Assembly (NCBI GenBank): GCA_028724885.1
Contig: JAQYTJ010000055.1
Span: 43,957 to 107,956, forward strand
DNA: 64,000 nt
Direction: 5' to 3'
From: Bacteroidales bacterium
Lineage (GTDB): Bacteria; Bacteroidota; Bacteroidia; Bacteroidales; UBA932
Of the stretch, positions 9,425-18,502 are shown in pieces. The notes beneath the pieces were generated by a model that worked only from the letters and a program-made list of their open reading frames with translations, made no database searches and was not told the origin of the DNA. How positions within the stretch are numbered: position 1 is the first letter of the stretch; each line of letters opens with the position of its first letter. The position numbers and the translations under genes were made by a program.

Positions 9425-9861
9425 CTAAAATCAGAAAATGCATAGACGTGTGCGCCTTGCAAGAGATAACTGATATCTCTAAATTTTTCAGGGCCTCTGG
9501 AGGAATAAGACCCCTGATAAGCTACGTTCCGTTTATTTGCCTGCCGCAGGTTTCCATCACCTGGCAATACGACGAGGAAACTTCCCTGACTTTGAACTCT
9601 ATGCTGAACTATTTTGAAAGCAGCCAGACAGCTATCCTTGTTGCAATTGACGAATTGCAACAGATAAGAGAGTTTCGGGACGTGAATATGGAGGCTAAGC
9701 TCAGATTGTTTATTCAGCCTCTGGGCAATGTATGCTTCATATTCATTGTCAGCAGTATGCATGTCATTAGCGGTATATTCATGGACATGGTGTGCGGCAT
9801 ATCAGACGTATGTCTGCTGAAGTATTGGCAAAATGTGCTGAATGTCAGCATTTTATGGTAA
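9409..9861 (+). pseudogene. Decayed AAA-type ATPase (Walker B and following region)
   Basis: The frame encodes a Walker B-like AILVAIDELQQI followed by spacing and residues typical of the Bacteroidales archaeal-type AAA ATPases (pattern IDEFQQI, then NVRFIFSGSS and a downstream IF element). Here the sensor segment reads NVCFIFIVSSMH, with key Gly/Ser residues altered, and the P-loop half and the C-terminal DNA-binding half are missing. It starts inside the promoter at 9395-9424 with no ribosome site, so I read it as a remnant, not a gene. Recognition is from memory of the family and needs a profile search. Confidence 0.6.
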
Positions 9862-9904
9862 AATTTAGGAATGAGAATACAATAAAAGCATATCCCAGAA
9901 CGCA

Positions 9905-11173
9905 ATGAAAGTACTGATTATTTCCCAGAACCCATTCTCGTCTGCCGGGAACAACGGCAAGACTCTTGAGTCAATCTTCAAGTGTTTCAAGAAAGATGAT
10001 CTGGCGCAATTATTTTTCAACGGCTATGAGAGGCCAGATTTCGATTACTGCGGGAATTATTTCCGTATCTCCGAGCAAGATGTGCTGCTGCATGCTTTCG
10101 ATAAGGACCAAGTTGGGCATAAGTGCGAAATGGAAGATGCTAATTATGAGGAAACCAAAAGGTCATTCCGATTTCGAGCTCTCAGCCATTTTTTTTGGTC
10201 ATTCGGCAGGTGGAAATCCAAAGGTCTTATCAGGTGGGTGTCTGACTTCAATCCAGACGTGTTTTTCTTTGTGGGAGGAAATGTTCCATACGCTCATGAC
10301 GTATCGATTTTTTTATCTGAATATTTCCACAGGCCATTGGCATCCTATTTCACCGATGATTATGTAATATACCCTGAACCAAAAAGCATGAGAGACAGGA
10401 TCCGCCTTGCTGCTTTGAGAAAGAAGTATAGGAAAACTATCTCGCATTCCGGGCTTTGTTTTGCGATTTGTGAAGAGATGAGCAGGGAATATGGAAAATA
10501 TTTCGGCAAAGAATTTTTCCCTATCATGAATATCATTGACAGACCAGAAGATACCTCTCGAGTACAGCGGGATCTGATTCCAGATCAAAAGAACTATATA
10601 AGCTACTATGGTTCCTTGTATTACGAAAGGTGGAAGATGGTTGCGGATTTCGCCCATTTAGTGAGACTGACGGATGAAAAGGATGGCTGCGTCGGGAAAC
10701 ACGTAGTCCGCTTATTCACTACTTCCAAGATTGACGACGGGCAGAAACGGTATCTTGTAGAGGCCGGCGTGCTTATCTGCGATCCGGTGTTCGGGGATTC
10801 TTTGGCCGAATCCATGCGGGAATCTGCTTATCTTCTCCATGTGGAAAGCGATGATGCGTACTATCGTTCCAAGACCAGATTGTCTGTTTCCACAAAGATT
10901 CCTGAGTATCTCTTCTCCGGCAGATGCACCATAGCGTACGGGCCTCTTGAAGTCGCTTCAATGAAGCTACTGCTCGATAACCGGCTTGCCTGCGTGATTT
11001 CAAGCGAGTGGCCTCGGACGGAGTGCCTGGCTGTTCTTGGCAACCTTTTCCATAATCGGAATCAGTACGACCAGATTACGGAACGGGCCCAGGCGTATTC
11101 GCAAAATAAATTCAATGCTAAGAAGATAAGGGAAGAATTCTATGAAAGATTGTCCTCGATGACGGAAGGATGA
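9905..11173 (+). CDS. Glycosyltransferase, GT4-like (surface polysaccharide)
   Basis: A 422-residue protein with an N-terminal Rossmann start (MKVLIISQNPFSSAGNNG), a middle Rossmann half beginning near the YYGSLYYERW stretch, and the EYLFSGRCTIAYGPLE segment where GT4 enzymes place the nucleotide-sugar-binding loop. It probably transfers a sugar onto a lipid-linked oligosaccharide at the cytoplasmic face. First intact gene of the polysaccharide cluster. Donor and acceptor cannot be assigned. Conservation to well-known GTs is low, so the family call is moderate. Confidence 0.72.
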   Translation: MKVLIISQNPFSSAGNNGKTLESIFKCFKKDDLAQLFFNGYERPDFDYCGNYFRISEQDVLLHAFDKDQVGHKCEMEDANYEETKRSFRFRALSHFFWSFGRWKSKGLIRWVSDFNPDVFFFVGGNVPYAHDVSIFLSEYFHRPLASYFTDDYVIYPEPKSMRDRIRLAALRKKYRKTISHSGLCFAICEEMSREYGKYFGKEFFPIMNIIDRPEDTSRVQRDLIPDQKNYISYYGSLYYERWKMVADFAHLVRLTDEKDGCVGKHVVRLFTTSKIDDGQKRYLVEAGVLICDPVFGDSLAESMRESAYLLHVESDDAYYRSKTRLSVSTKIPEYLFSGRCTIAYGPLEVASMKLLLDNRLACVISSEWPRTECLAVLGNLFHNRNQYDQITERAQAYSQNKFNAKKIREEFYERLSSMTEG

Positions 11174-11257
11174 AGCGAATCCGAATTTCGGAATATATTA
11201 GTATCTTTATAAAATTTTTGACTAGCGGCAATTCTGTTTGAAGGCAAACGCATTTCG

Positions 11258-12568
11258 ATGGTTGGAGACATTGGCAAAAAGTTTACTTCGACGTGGTTGA
11301 AATACAGGCCATATTTTAAGAATATGGTTGAATATTTCGGAGCCTCGCTGATTCCCATTGCAATCTCGATACTGGCGAACCCAATATTCGCCTCTTTCCT
11401 TTCGCCTCGCGACTATGCCATCGTTGGCTTTTTCTCGTCATTCAATCCTTTGATATCTCCTTTCGTCATCTTCAATGTCCTGCATTACTATCAGAAGATG
11501 TATTTTCAGTTAGGGGAGGATAAGAGTGAAGAGCTTAAGGGGCAGATTACCCATTCACTGTTCTATTTCTCATTGATACAGGCTGCTATTGCCGGGCTTG
11601 GGCTCTTCTTGTACACTGCCGTCATATCCCCGGACGGGGACATGTCTTTTTTCCCATACGGGGTTCTCGCCCTTCTGCCTCTCTGGTTCGGGAATTTCTA
11701 TAGCTTCAAGTGCGTTGATCTCAAAATGCAGAGGCAGAGTCGCAGTTTTCTGAAAATCAACATCCTGAACTCTGTGTTCACCGTTGGTTCGTCCCTCCTC
11801 CTGGTAGCGGTATTCCATTTTGGCGCCGCCGGAAAGATGGTTGGAGCCCTTTTGGGTCCTGCCATTATGTTTTTTATTGTCTTCAAGGACTATAAGAAAT
11901 ATTTGAAAATTCCTGTCGATAAGGGACATTTCAAGGATATGATAGTATTCTGCGCCCCATTGGTTTTGGCTGCCATGCTTGGGTTTTTTACGAATGGCTA
12001 TGACAGAGTCTGCCTGCAGAAGGTCGTTCCCATCGAAACTCTTGGCTATTATTCGGTGGGCTGTACGATTGCCCTCCACCTTCGCGATTTCTCCACAGCC
12101 GTGAATAACACATTCGCCCCTGACATTTATCAGTCCATTGTGCAAAAGCACTATGCGAAAATGCTCAAGATCGTGATGGTGAAACTTGCTCTGGCTTCAT
12201 TCGTCGCCATCTTGTTTATTTTGTTTTCAAAGGTTTTAATATATTTGCTGACGGCTGGAAGGTACATGACTTCGCTGCCGTACATGAGGATAATCGCGCT
12301 GGTGAGCATAACTTCTACCATATATTATTCTCTTGAGGATATTTTCGTGGCATCTGGCTTTACCCGGCTGATGCTGCTAAACAACATAATAGGAGGAGCC
12401 TGCTGCATCCTGATTTATAGACTGTTCATCAATGTGTGGCAGGCAGTGGGAGCGTCATGGGCCTTGGTCTTCAGCTATCTGGTTCTGTCTCTGGCAGGGA
12501 CAGCCATGCTGGGAATACATAGGATCAAACCTATTATGGCTCATCTAAAGAAAGGAAGGAATAATTAA
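11258..12568 (+). CDS. Oligosaccharide flippase, Wzx/RfbX family
   Basis: A 436-residue integral membrane protein with about 12-14 hydrophobic segments. The start (FGASLIPIAISILANPIFASFLSPRDYAIVG, residues about 26-56 as one region) has the Wzx pattern of a first helix followed by the Leu-Ser-Pro-x-x-Tyr motif. Wzx proteins translocate undecaprenyl-linked repeat units to the periplasm. It lies between the first GT and capE, all co-directional. No polymerase (Wzy) or chain-length regulator is visible in this window. Confidence 0.85.
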   Translation: MVGDIGKKFTSTWLKYRPYFKNMVEYFGASLIPIAISILANPIFASFLSPRDYAIVGFFSSFNPLISPFVIFNVLHYYQKMYFQLGEDKSEELKGQITHSLFYFSLIQAAIAGLGLFLYTAVISPDGDMSFFPYGVLALLPLWFGNFYSFKCVDLKMQRQSRSFLKINILNSVFTVGSSLLLVAVFHFGAAGKMVGALLGPAIMFFIVFKDYKKYLKIPVDKGHFKDMIVFCAPLVLAAMLGFFTNGYDRVCLQKVVPIETLGYYSVGCTIALHLRDFSTAVNNTFAPDIYQSIVQKHYAKMLKIVMVKLALASFVAILFILFSKVLIYLLTAGRYMTSLPYMRIIALVSITSTIYYSLEDIFVASGFTRLMLLNNIIGGACCILIYRLFINVWQAVGASWALVFSYLVLSLAGTAMLGIHRIKPIMAHLKKGRNN

Positions 12569-12581
12569 ATTCAAATATACT

Positions 12582-13676
12582 ATGTCAGTATTCAAGGATA
12601 AGGTTTTATTGATAACAGGAGGCACGGGGAGCTTCGGGAACGCTGTCCTTCGTCGTTTTCTGGACAGTGACATCCGGGAGATCAGGATCTTTTCCCGCGA
12701 TGAGAAGAAGCAGGACGACATGCGGCACATGCTGCAGAGCCCAAAGGTAAAGTTCTACATCGGCAATGTGCGCGACAAGCAATCGGTAGACATAGCGATG
12801 GCCGGGGCGGACTACGTTTTTTCCGCTGCGGCATTGAAACAGGTACCTTCCTGCGAGTTCTTTCCGGTGGAGGCAGTTCGGACGAATATCCTAGGAACGA
12901 ACAATGTCCTTTTGTCGGCGATCGAGCACGGCGTGAGCAATGTGGTTGTGCTGTCTACGGACAAGGCAGCGTACCCAATTAACGCAATGGGGATGAGCAA
13001 GGCTCTGATGGAGAAAGTGGCGATAGCGAAGGGCCGCGAACTGGGAGACGATGCCAAGACTACCATCTGCTGCACCCGTTACGGCAACGTAATGGCATCG
13101 AGGGGGTCGGTGATTCCTTTGTGGGTGGAGCAGATGGTCGATGGAAAGCCGATCACGATAACCGACCCGAACATGACCCGGTTCATGATGACTCTGGACC
13201 AGGCTGTGGACCTGGTGGTGTACGCGTTCACCCACGGCAAGAACGGAGACCTGTTCGTGCAAAAGGCTCCGGCGGCGACTCTGGACACTCTTGCTCATGC
13301 GCTAATAGACATCTATTGCCACCGTAACGTGGAGGGCACGGGGAAGCCTTTCATAGCGAAGGAGCCTGAGATAAAGGTCATCGGCACTCGTCATGGCGAG
13401 AAGCTCTACGAAACGCTTGTTACGAGGGAGGAGATGGCGCGCGCCGTGGACATGGGGGACTATTACCGCATCCCTTGCGACACGCGCGACCTGAACTACG
13501 ATAAATACTTCACGAGCGGAAACCAGGAGATGTCCAGGTCGGAGGATTACACGTCCCACAATACCCGGCGTCTGGACGTTGAGGGGATGAAGGATCTGCT
13601 GATGCAGCTTCGCTTCATCCGCGAGGATATGGGGCTTCTGCCCAAGGCGAGGTCAAAAGAGATAAGGAGCGAGTGA
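12582..13676 (+). CDS. capE: UDP-GlcNAc 4,6-dehydratase/5-epimerase (CapE/FnlA)
   Basis: A 364-residue extended short-chain dehydrogenase/reductase with the NAD(P)-binding TGGTGSFG at about residues 12-19. CapE-type enzymes perform the first step to UDP-N-acetyl-L-fucosamine (UDP-L-FucNAc). The usual catalytic Tyr-x-x-x-Lys is replaced by Met136-Gly-Met-Ser-Lys140, the altered MxxxK triad described for Staphylococcus aureus CapE, which supports this call over a plain FlaA1/PseB dehydratase. The start is 13 bp after the flippase; the end overlaps capF by 4 bp. Codon use here is more GC-rich than in the flanking GT and flippase genes. Confidence 0.9.
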   Translation: MSVFKDKVLLITGGTGSFGNAVLRRFLDSDIREIRIFSRDEKKQDDMRHMLQSPKVKFYIGNVRDKQSVDIAMAGADYVFSAAALKQVPSCEFFPVEAVRTNILGTNNVLLSAIEHGVSNVVVLSTDKAAYPINAMGMSKALMEKVAIAKGRELGDDAKTTICCTRYGNVMASRGSVIPLWVEQMVDGKPITITDPNMTRFMMTLDQAVDLVVYAFTHGKNGDLFVQKAPAATLDTLAHALIDIYCHRNVEGTGKPFIAKEPEIKVIGTRHGEKLYETLVTREEMARAVDMGDYYRIPCDTRDLNYDKYFTSGNQEMSRSEDYTSHNTRRLDVEGMKDLLMQLRFIREDMGLLPKARSKEIRSE

Positions 13677-14875
13677 TGAGGATTCTGGTTACGGGCGCAA
13701 AAGGATTCGTCGGGAAGAATCTCGTTGCGCAGCTGAAGAACATACGGGACGGAAAAGCAAGATTCTATCCAGGAGTTAAAGTGGACGAGGTTTATGAATA
13801 TGACATCGATTCCTCTCCCGCCGATCTTGATGTTTACTGCAAGGATGCTGATTTCGTATTTAATCTAGCCGGAGTGAACAGGCCGAAGGATCAGGCGGAA
13901 TTCATGAAGGGTAATTACGGATTTGCCTCGCAACTTTTGGATGCCTTGAAAAAGCACGGCAATAAATGCCCCGTGATGCTATCCAGCAGCATCCAGGCTA
14001 CTCTCAAAGGCAGGTTCGAAGGAAGCGAGTACGGAAAGAGCAAATTGGCCGGAGAGAAACTATTCTTCGAATATTCTGAAGAGTGCGGCGCCAAGGTACT
14101 CGTCTACCGTTTTTCGAATCTCTTCGGGAAATGGTGCAGGCCTGATTATAATTCTGTCGTGGCCACTTTCTGCCATAACATCGCCAATGACCTGCCTATA
14201 AAAATCAATGACCCATCAGCGCAGGTAAACCTTGTTTACATTGATGACCTGGTTGATGAGTTGATAGGAGCGCTGGAGGAGAAGGAGCATCATTGCGATT
14301 TTGATGGCGTAACACCCGTGTTCTGCCCGGAAGGAAAATATTGCGGCGTCCCCATATCGCATTCCGTGACGGTAGGCGAGATAGCCTCCATGCTTCGAAG
14401 CTTCGCAGACGAGCCTAAGACGCTGACCATTCCCCAGATTCCGGAAGGGTCGTTCCAAAAGAAGCTGTATTCTACCTACGTGTCCTATCTGCCTGAGACC
14501 AAGATTGCTTTCCCGCTGGCGATGCACGTGGACCAGAGGGGCAGCTTCACTGAACTCGTGAAAACCATTTCAGGCGGCCAGGTGAGCATAAACATAACAA
14601 AGCCGAGGCATGCGAAAGGCCGCCACTGGCATAATTCCAAATGGGAGTTCTTCATCGTAGTCGCCGGTCACGGGCTTATCCGGGAGCGGGAGATAGGAAC
14701 AGACAAGGTCATTGAATTCGAGGTTTCCGGGGATAACGTGCAAGCAGTGCACATGCTGCCAGGTTACACTCATGAATTCATTAACTTGTCCGACACAGAG
14801 GATCTCGTGACGGTCATTTGGGCGAACGAGCAATTCAATCCTGACCGCCCGGACACATTTGCGGAAGAAGTTTAA
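13673..14875 (+). CDS. capF: CapF/FnlB: SDR reductase with C-terminal cupin
   Basis: A 400-residue two-domain enzyme. The N-terminal SDR half shows the GAKGFVGKN nucleotide-binding motif at residues 8-16 and an SxxxYGKSK catalytic region. The C-terminal cupin shows the metal-ligand cluster around HWHNSKWEFF. CapF acts after CapE in UDP-L-FucNAc synthesis: the cupin domain epimerises and the SDR domain reduces the keto-sugar. It overlaps the stop codon of capE (ATGA arrangement), implying coupled translation. Confidence 0.92.
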   Translation: MMRILVTGAKGFVGKNLVAQLKNIRDGKARFYPGVKVDEVYEYDIDSSPADLDVYCKDADFVFNLAGVNRPKDQAEFMKGNYGFASQLLDALKKHGNKCPVMLSSSIQATLKGRFEGSEYGKSKLAGEKLFFEYSEECGAKVLVYRFSNLFGKWCRPDYNSVVATFCHNIANDLPIKINDPSAQVNLVYIDDLVDELIGALEEKEHHCDFDGVTPVFCPEGKYCGVPISHSVTVGEIASMLRSFADEPKTLTIPQIPEGSFQKKLYSTYVSYLPETKIAFPLAMHVDQRGSFTELVKTISGGQVSINITKPRHAKGRHWHNSKWEFFIVVAGHGLIREREIGTDKVIEFEVSGDNVQAVHMLPGYTHEFINLSDTEDLVTVIWANEQFNPDRPDTFAEEV

Positions 14876-14888
14876 TAAACCGAGTACC

Positions 14889-16067
14889 ATGAAAACAGAT
14901 TTTGGCGACGTGAGGTTCAAGAACGAAGGGAAACTCAAGCTACTGATCATAGTCGGGACGAGGCCTGAGATCATCAGGCTCTCGGCTGTGATCACCAAGT
15001 GCCGTGAATATTTCGACTGCATCCTGGCCCACACCGGCCAGAATTACGACTATAACCTTAATGGAATATTCTTTAAGGATTTGAAGCTCGCCGATCCGGA
15101 TGTCTATCTTGATGCGGTAGGCGAAGATCTTGGCGCCACTATGGGCAACATTATAGATAGCAGCTACAAACTGATGGTTCAGACGAAACCCGATGCCGTT
15201 CTGGTGCTGGGCGACACGAATTCGTGCCTGAGCGTCATCGGTGCCAAGAGGCTGCATATTCCCATCTTTCACATGGAGGCGGGAAACCGATGTAAGGATG
15301 AATGCCTCCCGGAAGAGACTAACCGCAGGATAGTGGACATAATCAGCGACGTGAATATAGCATATAGCGAACATGCGAGGCGCTACCTCGCTGAGTGCGG
15401 CTTGCCGAAGGAAAGGACATTCGTCAGCGGTTCTCCAATGGCAGAGGTGCTGCTCAAGAATCTCCCCGAGATCGAGGCTTCGGACGTGATCGCGAGGCTC
15501 GGTCTGGAGAAAAGGAAATACATTCTGCTGTCCGCCCACTGCGAGGAGAACATCGACACGGAGAAGAACTTCCTGTCACTGTTCGGCGCCATCAATGCCA
15601 TGGCTCGGAAATATGACATGCCTGTGCTGTACTCATGTCATCCACGTTCCCGCAAGAGGTTGGATGCCAGCGGATTTCAACTTGACACCCGAGTGATGCA
15701 GCATGAGCCGCTTGGCTTTCATGACTACAACTGCCTTCAGATGAACGCTTTCGCCGTAGTGTCAGATTCTGGGACCCTTCCTGAAGAGAGCAGTTTTTTT
15801 ACTTCCATCGGGCATCCCTTTCCAGCAGTGTGCATCAGGACTTCGACTGAAAGGCCCGAGGCCATGGATAAAGGGTGCTTCGTTCTCGCAGGGATAGACG
15901 AGCATTCCCTGCTTCAGGCTGTCGATGCTGCCGTGGAGATGAACAAGAACGGCGACTATGGCATTCCAGTTCCTGATTACGCAGACAAGAACGTCAGCAC
16001 AAAGATCGTGAAGATCATCCAGTCCTATACGGGAGTGGTCAATAAGATGGTCTGGAGAAAATATTAG
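14889..16067 (+). CDS. capG: UDP-N-acetylglucosamine-type 2-epimerase, CapG/FnlC
   Basis: A non-hydrolysing UDP-HexNAc 2-epimerase of the WecB fold, completing UDP-L-FucNAc formation by C2 epimerisation. The signature VGTRPEIIRLS is near the N-terminus, and the HMEAGNRC and PEETNRRIVD motifs are the conserved active-site loops. I prefer the ATG at 14889, 13 bp after capF, over the upstream in-frame ATG at 14859, which overlaps capF; the product is then 392 residues. Placement directly after capE and capF makes CapG more likely than a general WecB. Confidence 0.92.
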   Translation: MKTDFGDVRFKNEGKLKLLIIVGTRPEIIRLSAVITKCREYFDCILAHTGQNYDYNLNGIFFKDLKLADPDVYLDAVGEDLGATMGNIIDSSYKLMVQTKPDAVLVLGDTNSCLSVIGAKRLHIPIFHMEAGNRCKDECLPEETNRRIVDIISDVNIAYSEHARRYLAECGLPKERTFVSGSPMAEVLLKNLPEIEASDVIARLGLEKRKYILLSAHCEENIDTEKNFLSLFGAINAMARKYDMPVLYSCHPRSRKRLDASGFQLDTRVMQHEPLGFHDYNCLQMNAFAVVSDSGTLPEESSFFTSIGHPFPAVCIRTSTERPEAMDKGCFVLAGIDEHSLLQAVDAAVEMNKNGDYGIPVPDYADKNVSTKIVKIIQSYTGVVNKMVWRKY

Positions 16068-16069
16068 CG

Positions 16070-17230
16070 ATGCGTATCCTAGCCATTTCAAGCAATGTGG
16101 GCGACAATGCCCCTGGAATCGTGGTTGAGCGCTTCCTTTGCGAGCTTCAGAAGACTCACGTAGTGGACGTGCTTACCTATGATTATCAGAGGTCACCAGA
16201 CATGCCCGGACTGAAAAACGTCTATTCGAAGGGGTTCTGGATAGGAAATGAGAAAATTCGTAGGAGATTGACCACCAAGCTGATTGAGGCTCTGGGCTAC
16301 GACCCTGCTGATGAATTACGCAAAAGGCATGTGCTGAAATCGCTCAAAGGTGGCTATGATGTGATCCTTGGCTTCTGTTACGGCTTTTATATGTTTGGGC
16401 AGACGGCAGGCGTGGTGGCAAAAAAGCGTTTCAGGGCGCCGTTGGTGGCATATTACTTTGACGCAATTCCATCTCCGGCAGGCTGGGTGAAAGACGGCCT
16501 CTACAGGCGAAACCTTGGAAGGTTGGTGAGCCGTGGCTTGGCGGCGGCTGATGGTATCCTTTCTTCCAATCGGAAGATGCTGGAATACGAACTGGGCTTT
16601 CTGCCTGAGGGACACCGGAACATCCCATCGGGCTATGTCTATACTCCTTGCGTCAGCTCGACTATATGTCATTTGCTTCATTCAGAGGGAGTTCCTTTCG
16701 TATTCCTGTTCGCTGGCTCTGTTTACGGACCGAGAAAAATAAAATATTTCATAGGGGCATTCGCTAAATTGCTAATCGATCATCCCGATTGCGAAATCTG
16801 GTTTGTGGGCACAAGGAACATAGAGGGAGAGCTTGCGGCATTGAGGCCGGAGATAGCGAGCAAAATAAAAGTCACGCCCAGAGTAAAAGACCTCGTGCCG
16901 TATTATGAAGCATCCGGAGCGTTGGTAGACATAGACGCAGAGCTTCCTGACGATGTGTTCCTATCCTCGAAAATAACTAATTACATAAGCGTAGACCGCC
17001 CTATCATTTCCGAAACTGGGCAGAATTCCGAGTCCAGAAGAATTTTTGCTGGCCTGGAGACCGTGCTGCAATGCGGCCATGACGAGGATGACCTTTACAA
17101 GGCCATGAAATCAGTGGTGGAACGAACCGAAGACTACGATTATTCGGAGCGGGCAGACCTCATAAAGACTTTCTCCCTGGAGGCGAACACGTCGAAGCTT
17201 GTCCATTTCCTGTCTTCTGTCTCAGAGTAA
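16070..17230 (+). CDS. Glycosyltransferase, GT4-like; candidate L-FucNAc transferase
   Basis: A 386-residue two-Rossmann-domain protein. The N-terminus (MRILAISSNVGDNAPGIVVERF) and the FLFAGSVYGPRKI start of the second half fit GT4 enzymes. It begins 2 bp after capG, an arrangement also seen for WbuB-type L-FucNAc transferases in fnl operons, so transfer of L-FucNAc is an inference from position. Key C-terminal EX7E residues are not clearly visible, so the family placement is moderate. Confidence 0.72.
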   Translation: MRILAISSNVGDNAPGIVVERFLCELQKTHVVDVLTYDYQRSPDMPGLKNVYSKGFWIGNEKIRRRLTTKLIEALGYDPADELRKRHVLKSLKGGYDVILGFCYGFYMFGQTAGVVAKKRFRAPLVAYYFDAIPSPAGWVKDGLYRRNLGRLVSRGLAAADGILSSNRKMLEYELGFLPEGHRNIPSGYVYTPCVSSTICHLLHSEGVPFVFLFAGSVYGPRKIKYFIGAFAKLLIDHPDCEIWFVGTRNIEGELAALRPEIASKIKVTPRVKDLVPYYEASGALVDIDAELPDDVFLSSKITNYISVDRPIISETGQNSESRRIFAGLETVLQCGHDEDDLYKAMKSVVERTEDYDYSERADLIKTFSLEANTSKLVHFLSSVSE

Positions 17231-17234
17231 ACAT

Positions 17235-17533
17235 CTATGTTCGCGTAGATTCCGCAGCATTTGGCTCCTCGGCAGTATATTCATGAAATAAATTTCTATC
17301 TACCCTGTTGCAAATGACCTCCTTACGTACAGAGGAATCGATAGCCCCATCCTTCTCTTCCAAAGCCTTGCTTACGAGTATGTTGCATCCGGCGCCTTTC
17401 ATGACTCTGCGATTCGGCTTCATGCAGGAAAGGTGATTTCCCCATCGGTTTTTGCCTGCTCATTTGCAATGTCAACAAGCATTGCTTCAGCTCCGCCTGT
17501 GTTAAAAGTGCTAATGCAGTGAACTATTCTCAT
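17235..17533 (-). pseudogene. Truncated GT4 glycosyltransferase remnant
   Basis: From the ATG at 17533 the minus strand encodes a classic GT4 N-terminus, MRIVHCISTFNTGGAE followed by a helix, but stops after 37 codons at 17420. A second short frame of 62 codons begins at 17423, overlapping that stop; I do not recognise its sequence. A normal GT4 would have about 370 residues, so most of the gene is missing. It lies in the convergent gap between the capEFG strand and the minus-strand ATP-grasp gene. Either internal deletion or a gene end left by recombination would explain it. Confidence 0.6.
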
Positions 17534-17635
17534 AATAGATTATTGTTATATTCAATTTATTCTCTCCTATCCCCCATGTATCATGATGGATGCTAATATC
17601 ATCGCTGAAGAGACTATGATGATACTGACAGCTGA

Positions 17636-18502
17636 TCACTGTAAATCTATTTTCTTCCCCATCTCCAGAAGGAATTCCTCGCTGAAGCCGGCATCCATGC
17701 CAGGCGTGAAAGTCATTTCGCTGAACTTTACCTTGCCGTCAACTTCGTAAAGATCGACTCTGACGAATTTAATGCCTTCGGACAGTTTTGCGGCAATGCT
17801 CTTCATCTCTTCAAATGCTGAAGGGCGAGGAATCTCGGCCAGTCTTGATGAGTCTATGAAACTCGATCGCAAAGGCGTCCAATCCATGTCGTACATCATC
17901 AGCTGAATTTTGTGGGTGTTTAGAATCCGGTTCTTCGTGATGAAGCAATATGTAGGCACTCCATCGAAGCAGTAGAACTTGTAGTCGTCCAGAGCTGCGT
18001 TGGGGTGAGAATGGTCTACGAGATATTCCTCGGCAATGATTTTAGGCCTGATCTTGCAATAATGCCTTTCGCCTGAGAGTGCGCCGTAAGGATATTTCAG
18101 ATACTTCGCCATCTGCTTCCGGATTAGTTCCAAGTCAGTCTTATCCTTGTCTTTCACGAAACAGTTCGATGCGCATCCGTTGTTGGTTTTGATCACGAAG
18201 CTTTTCGGAAGAGCGTCAAAATCTATCTCATTGGCAGAATCATAAACCCCATAAAGCTTTGCCAGAAGGCCTTCTCCGCAACGCTCGGTGACATATTCCC
18301 TGACCAGGCATTTGTCAGCGAGCCTTGCCCATAAAGGGTTGTCTTGGTTGAGGCTCATCCAATAGACTTTGTCATAAAATGACACAGGAGGGTTCTGAAG
18401 CTTCCTGTGATAGAATTTTCTGAAATGGAGCGTCAGGACCTGTTTGGGAAAATGCTTCATCAGGCCTGCGAAAGGGGGCATTATTTTATAGAATAGACTC
18501 AT
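17636..18502 (-). CDS. TupA-like ATP-grasp protein (polysaccharide cluster)
   Basis: A 288-residue protein matching the TupA-like ATP-grasp family (PF14305) often found in capsule and O-antigen clusters. Visible features are the FVIKTNNGCASN lysine-bearing ATP-binding loop (about residues 103-114), the IAEEYL segment and the C-terminal FVRVDLYEVDGKVKFSEMTF metal-binding stretch. Such proteins are thought to attach amino acids or similar groups to sugars, or to modify teichuronopeptides; the substrate here is unknown. Its start overlaps the stop of the upstream GT gene by 4 bp, so the two are coupled. Confidence 0.82.
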   Translation of the reverse strand: MSLFYKIMPPFAGLMKHFPKQVLTLHFRKFYHRKLQNPPVSFYDKVYWMSLNQDNPLWARLADKCLVREYVTERCGEGLLAKLYGVYDSANEIDFDALPKSFVIKTNNGCASNCFVKDKDKTDLELIRKQMAKYLKYPYGALSGERHYCKIRPKIIAEEYLVDHSHPNAALDDYKFYCFDGVPTYCFITKNRILNTHKIQLMMYDMDWTPLRSSFIDSSRLAEIPRPSAFEEMKSIAAKLSEGIKFVRVDLYEVDGKVKFSEMTFTPGMDAGFSEEFLLEMGKKIDLQ

